Source of the DNA: Ruminococcus sp. Phil15
GTDB lineage: Bacteria; Bacillota; Clostridia; Oscillospirales; Ruminococcaceae
Length of the DNA stretch: 64,000 nucleotides
Assembly (NCBI GenBank): GCA_001940995.1
Contig: MSHC01000007.1
Coordinates: 1-64,000 of the forward strand
Direction of reading: 5' to 3'
Below, piece by piece: positions 61,239 to 64,000 of the stretch (the first letter of the stretch is position 1; each line of letters opens with the position of its first letter). The notes beneath the pieces are model-generated. The model ran no database searches. It was not told the DNA's origin and saw only the letters and a program-made list of their open reading frames with translations. Position numbers and translations under genes: made by a program.

Positions 61239-63764
61239 TTACGCCGTGACAATCTTGTCTGCTGCGTGGAGGTTGAACTTTTCAACTGCCGCCTCACGCA
61301 TCTTGTACTTTAATATTTTGCCTGCGGCATTCATCGGGAATTCCGTTACAAAGTCAACATAGCGCGGCACCTTATGCTTTGCCATGTGCGACATAACGTA
61401 CTCCTTGATTTCCTCCTCTGAGGACTCCTCTCCCGGCTTTAAGATAATGCAGGCCATAATTTCCTCGCCGTAGTCCTTGTCCGGCACGCCGATAACCTGT
61501 ACGTCGTTTACCTTCGGATGAGTATAGATAAAGTCCTCAATTTCCTTAGGATAGATGTTTTCGCCGCCACGGATGATCATATCCTTGATTCTTCCCGTGA
61601 TCTTGTAATATCCGTCCTCGGAACGCCTTCTTGCAAGGTCGCCTGTGTGCAGCCAGCCGTCCTTGTCGATTGCGGCGTTGGTTGCGGCTTCCATCTTGTA
61701 ATAGCCCTTCATAATGTTGTAGCCTCTTGCACAGAATTCGCCGTCAACATCATCAGGCACTTCCTTGTTTGTTTCCGGGTCAACGATCTTGCACTCTACG
61801 CCGAAAATAGGACCGCCGACAGTATTCACTCTCTGCTCGATCGAGTCTGTCGTCTTTGACATTGTGCAGGCAGGAGAAGCCTCCGTCTGACCGTAGGTAA
61901 TGCATATCTCGGACATATTCATCTTGTTGATAACGTCCTCCATAGCCTTTATAGGACAAGGAGAGCCTGCCATAATACCCGTTCTCATATGTGAGAAATC
62001 GGTCTTTTCAAAGTCAGCGTGTCCGAGCATTGCAATAAACATTGTAGGAACGCCGTGGAAGCAGGTGATCTTTTCCTTGTTTATGCAGGCAAGACCCTTT
62101 CTCGGAGAAAATGCCGTGATAGGCGACATCGTAACGCCGTGGGTCATAGATGCCGTCATAGCAAGCACCATACCGAAGCAGTGGAACATAGGCACCTGAA
62201 TCATCATTCTGTCTGCTGTGGACAAGTCCATACAGTCGCCGATTGCCTTGCCGTTGTTTACTACGTTGTAGTGCGTGAGCATTACTCCCTTTGGGAAGCC
62301 CGTTGTGCCGGAGGTATACTGCATATTGCATACGTCGTGCTTATTGATCTTACGGCGCATTACCTCTACCTCGCTGTATGGTACTTTTTCAGCAAGTGCG
62401 ATAGCCTCGTCCCATGTGTAGCAGCCCTTCTGCTTGGAGTCGCAGGTGATGATATTCTTGAGAACAGGAAGCCTCTTGGAGCAGAGCTGACCCGGCTCGC
62501 AGGTATCAAGCTCAGGGCAAAGCTCCTTCATGATTGAAACATAGTCGGAGTCCTTGAAGCCGTCAATCATAACGAGGGTATGCGTGTCGGACTGACGGAG
62601 GAGGTACTCTGCCTCGTGAATTTTGTATGCGGTATTTACAGTAACCAATACTGCTCCGATTTTTGTCGTTGCCCAGAATGTGATATACCACTGCGGCACG
62701 TTTGTCGCCCAGATAGCAACGTGGTCGCCCTTCTTTACGCCCATCGCAATAAGCGATCTTGCAAAGGTATCAACGTCGTCTCTGAACTGCGGATATGTTC
62801 TTGTGTAATCAAGCTCCGTATATCTGAATGCGTACTGGTCAGGGAACTCCTCGCACACCCTGTCCAGAACGTCAGGGAACAGGCAGTCGATAAGCTTGTT
62901 CTTCTGCCAGATATACTTGCCAGTGCCCTTTGCGTTATCAAATAGCATAGGAACTCTCTTTTGGCGGTATGCGCTCATATAGTTGGCAAACTGCGGGAAC
63001 ACAACGCCTGCGCTGTACAGATCCTTTGCCCATCTCTTTACCCACTCGAGTGAAACATAGCCGGTATAGTCAATTCTTTCAAGCGCCGAGAACATTTCCG
63101 GAATAGGCATATCGCCCTCGCCCATCATTTTGTAAACGAGCTTACCGTCATTCACAACGCTGTCCTTGACGTGTACATATCTTACATAGCCCTTTAGATT
63201 CTTCGCTGTTTCGTAGGGCTGTTCGTTTGCGTATCTGTACGGATGATGGATATCCCAGAGTGCGGCAATCCAGCGGTTATTTACTGCATCAAGCACCTTG
63301 CGGAGTCTTTTTGTGTCGCTGTACACGCCGTTTGTTTCAACGAGCATATTGACTTCGTACTTCTCTGCGATAGGCACGATCTGCTTAAGTGCCGCGATGA
63401 TCTTATCGTCGTCAACCTCGTCAACCGGGCTAGGCTCTAAGTCTGCGAGGATTCTGATATATGATACGCCCAGCTTATCTGCAAGACAGGCGTACTGCGT
63501 AATTTCGTCTATCGTTTCCGGAAGCTTATCCTCAAACTTTAAGCATGCGCCCGAAGAAAGACAGGAAATTTCAAGTCCGTGCGAGCGGAGCTGTTCCGCT
63601 GTCTTAGGAAGCTGAGCTTCGGTGAAAGGCTGCGCCTTTACCGAGAAGATGTCTTTTCCGAGACCTCTGATTTCAATTCCGTCAAATCCAAGGTCGGCAG
63701 CCATCGTGTAGATGTCTGACCAGGAATAATCGGGACAAGCGAGAGTTGAAAAGCTGATTTTCAT
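61239..63764 (-). CDS. Sugar-phosphate-isomerase-like TIM barrel fused to an AMP-dependent acyl-CoA synthetase
   Basis: 841 residues in one frame. Residues 1-270 are an AP-endonuclease-2-type TIM barrel (xylose isomerase-like): ISFSTLACPDYSWSDIYTMA, GFDGIEIRGLG, VNMLVETNGVYSDTKRL, YVRYVHVKDSVVNDG, YTGYVSLEWVKRW, with the metal-binding Glu/His/Asp pattern. Residues about 300-841 are an ANL enzyme: CNMQYTSGTTGFPKGVMLTH near 478, TYGQTEASPACTMS, WLHTGDLARRRSEDGYYKIT, MNAAGKILKYKMREA. A T-box leader precedes it. Plausibly a carbohydrate-acid or lactate/propionate-type activation enzyme; unproven. No internal start with a good ribosome site was seen at the junction. Confidence 0.88.
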   Translation of the reverse strand: MKISFSTLACPDYSWSDIYTMAADLGFDGIEIRGLGKDIFSVKAQPFTEAQLPKTAEQLRSHGLEISCLSSGACLKFEDKLPETIDEITQYACLADKLGVSYIRILADLEPSPVDEVDDDKIIAALKQIVPIAEKYEVNMLVETNGVYSDTKRLRKVLDAVNNRWIAALWDIHHPYRYANEQPYETAKNLKGYVRYVHVKDSVVNDGKLVYKMMGEGDMPIPEMFSALERIDYTGYVSLEWVKRWAKDLYSAGVVFPQFANYMSAYRQKRVPMLFDNAKGTGKYIWQKNKLIDCLFPDVLDRVCEEFPDQYAFRYTELDYTRTYPQFRDDVDTFARSLIAMGVKKGDHVAIWATNVPQWYITFWATTKIGAVLVTVNTAYKIHEAEYLLRQSDTHTLVMIDGFKDSDYVSIMKELCPELDTCEPGQLCSKRLPVLKNIITCDSKQKGCYTWDEAIALAEKVPYSEVEVMRRKINKHDVCNMQYTSGTTGFPKGVMLTHYNVVNNGKAIGDCMDLSTADRMMIQVPMFHCFGMVLAMTASMTHGVTMSPITAFSPRKGLACINKEKITCFHGVPTMFIAMLGHADFEKTDFSHMRTGIMAGSPCPIKAMEDVINKMNMSEICITYGQTEASPACTMSKTTDSIEQRVNTVGGPIFGVECKIVDPETNKEVPDDVDGEFCARGYNIMKGYYKMEAATNAAIDKDGWLHTGDLARRRSEDGYYKITGRIKDMIIRGGENIYPKEIEDFIYTHPKVNDVQVIGVPDKDYGEEIMACIILKPGEESSEEEIKEYVMSHMAKHKVPRYVDFVTEFPMNAAGKILKYKMREAAVEKFNLHAADKIVTA

Positions 63765-63839
63765 AATTTACCATTCCTTTCGGTTATAACGTATCGCACA
63801 CCGCTTTTCAAAGGTGCAAACCAAATTTCAGGGTACAAA

Positions 63840-64000
63840 TAAAAAACCGCCTCAAAGAAGATAAATTCCTTGAGACGGGGTAATAATCTTTTCCCGCGGT
63901 ACCACTCAAATTGCGTTCTCACGCCACTTTAGGCTCTGACAAGCCCTTTGCGATTACGTTGCATTAACGGATAACACTACTGACCGTCCGGTATACGGCT
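63840..64000 (-). ncRNA. T-box leader (partial, cut by the window edge)
   Basis: The minus strand contains the T-box sequence GAGTGGTACCGCGGG (63907-63893) followed by a terminator stem (CCGTCTCAAGGAA with TTCTTTGAGGCGG, 63844-63878 region) and TTTTTTATTT. The variable base is T, which pairs with an A discriminator. Stem I and the specifier codon lie beyond or across the window end, so the cognate amino acid cannot be read. The first gene downstream is the TIM-barrel/acyl-CoA synthetase fusion. Confidence 0.85.

Overview
The window looks like a chromosome segment of a spore-forming, low-to-mid GC Firmicute of the class Clostridia, probably an Oscillospiraceae/Ruminococcus-type gut anaerobe. 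The support is spoVAD/spoVAE, RNase Y, HemZ, two T-box leaders, a RelA-type (p)ppGpp enzyme, Spx-like and LytTR proteins, and strong AGGAGG ribosome binding sites. This is inference from gene content; no rRNA or tRNA gene is visible.

Layout. 1-4068 is host DNA: spoVAE/spoVAD, a histidine phosphatase, an HPt protein with a LytTR response regulator, and a DUF6514-type gene. 4096-29838 is a roughly 25.7 kb, more AT-rich genomic island bounded by an imperfect 28-bp direct repeat (23/28 identical) derived from the 3' end of rlmD. Its left end carries mobile-element genes (P4-type primase/helicase, deoxyribosyltransferase-like protein, Bro-N/KilAC antirepressor, sigma-like protein) but no integrase. 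The rest is a defence island: an Eco47II-family endonuclease whose methyltransferase is only a stub, then a long run of minus-strand genes (28784 down to 10829) starting at one strong promoter. Those genes encode a degenerate methylase-specificity fusion, an ADP-ribosylglycohydrolase-HsdM fusion, a second HsdM, HsdS, HsdR, McrC without McrB, an SseB protein, an EVE-domain protein, two unusual membrane proteins, an OLD-type ATPase/TOPRIM protein and small unknown proteins. A SymE-type protein sits just upstream of the locus.

29791-64000 is host DNA again: rlmD-hemZ, a metallo-hydrolase, relA-recJ, TM2 and Xre genes, Spx-like protein, argS-aminotransferase, a GH2 beta-galactosidase, a moxR-DUF58-transglutaminase operon, a T-box-controlled operon with thrS, rny, an O-antigen-ligase-like protein, two acyl-CoA synthetases (one fused to a TIM-barrel isomerase domain and preceded by a T-box), a Gx-transporter/NusG-II pair, and a small membrane-protein operon facing a TetR regulator.

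The most unusual content is the defence operon. It combines two complete HsdM active sites with a third catalytically dead methylase fused to a target-recognition domain, an ADP-ribose-removing domain fused in frame to HsdM, and a McrC nuclease lacking its usual GTPase but sharing its operon with an EVE-type modified-base reader.
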